Origin: Thermodesulfobacteriota bacterium
GTDB taxonomy: Bacteria > Desulfobacterota > Dissulfuribacteria > Dissulfuribacterales > UBA3076
NCBI GenBank assembly: GCA_003645605.1
Contig: QNAY01000087.1
Coordinates: 1 to 6,055, forward strand
Length of the DNA: 6,055 nucleotides
Reading direction: 5' to 3'
Shown here: in pieces, positions 5,929-6,055 of the stretch
Layout: each line of letters begins with the position of its first letter
How positions within the stretch are numbered: position 1 is the first letter of the stretch
Position numbers and translations under genes: made by a program
The notes under the pieces: model-generated
Seen by the model: the letters and a program-made list of their open reading frames with translations, nothing else
What the model was told of the DNA's origin: nothing
Database searches by the model: none

Positions 5929-6055
5929 TTTATGTAACCGTTCACGCTAATGTGTCATGATTCGCGCTGCCATGTCATTTCGACCAAAGGGAGAAATCTT
6001 TACCATCCAGAACTCAGGTCTTTCCAGTTTGGGTTCATCCGGTTCACCAATTGAT
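5929..6055 (-). repeat. Right copy of terminal inverted dispersed repeat
   Basis: Reverse complement of the left-end repeat: 5939-6055 is identical to 2-118, and weaker matching continues to about 5929. Read on the minus strand it runs toward the MFS gene, as the left copy runs toward dtd, and ends in GTGAACGGTTACA (5933-5945 on the minus strand) 14 nt before the MFS ATG. It contains the same dispersed-repeat core, here reading as CATTTCGACCAAAGGGAG on the plus strand. It is truncated by the window edge. Confidence 0.9.

Noticed and set aside
1..6055. Composite transposon bounded by the terminal inverted repeats
   Set aside because: No transposase or target duplication is visible, and the interior is housekeeping genes in several operons; a dispersed repeat at assembly breakpoints explains it more simply.

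Overview
This 6 kb window reads as ordinary bacterial chromosome, of moderate GC with AT-rich spacers. It carries six complete protein genes at tight spacing. The mix of housekeeping proteins with two kinds of short dispersed repeat, one containing ATTTCTCCCTTTGGTCGAAATGACA-like sequence and one CCGCAGAG-type, suggests a Desulfobacterota/Nitrospirota-like environmental bacterium, probably an assembled metagenome contig. No rRNA or other marker supports this, so the taxon is a low-confidence inference.

Layout. Bases 1-128 are a repeat whose perfect inverted copy fills the other end of the window. A plus-strand pair follows: dtd (D-aminoacyl-tRNA deacylase, 137-586), then 9 bp later a 611-codon gene for a coiled-coil protein with a C-terminal YacP/Rae1-like NYN nuclease domain (596-2431). 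A structured intergenic element (about 2431-2542) separates this pair from a convergent minus-strand pair, fur-like regulator (3045-3497) then trmL (tRNA 2'-O-methyltransferase, 2560-3048), which overlap by ATGA. The 373-bp divergent region 3498-3870 holds a probable fur promoter and operator, a degraded dispersed repeat hairpin, and the proC leader. proC (pyrroline-5-carboxylate reductase, 3871-4701) faces an MFS transporter on the minus strand (4713-5918) tail to tail, with an 11-bp gap. The MFS gene begins just inside the right-hand repeat copy.

Together: dtd, the NYN protein and trmL all bear on tRNA or translation (chirality proofreading, possible mRNA/ribosome-linked cleavage, wobble-base methylation). 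The fur-like gene probably controls itself and, through coupling, trmL. proC completes proline synthesis. The transporter substrate is unknown.

The part most worth a second look is not a gene. A short motif, GTGAA-N3-TTACA, lies 12-14 nt before three start codons: dtd and MFS, where it forms the inner end of the terminal repeats, and proC. A closely related near-palindrome forms both arms of the 2431-2542 element. No defence, CRISPR, phage or biosynthetic system is visible; I see no strong case for a new multi-gene system. The NYN fusion protein is the least characterised gene.
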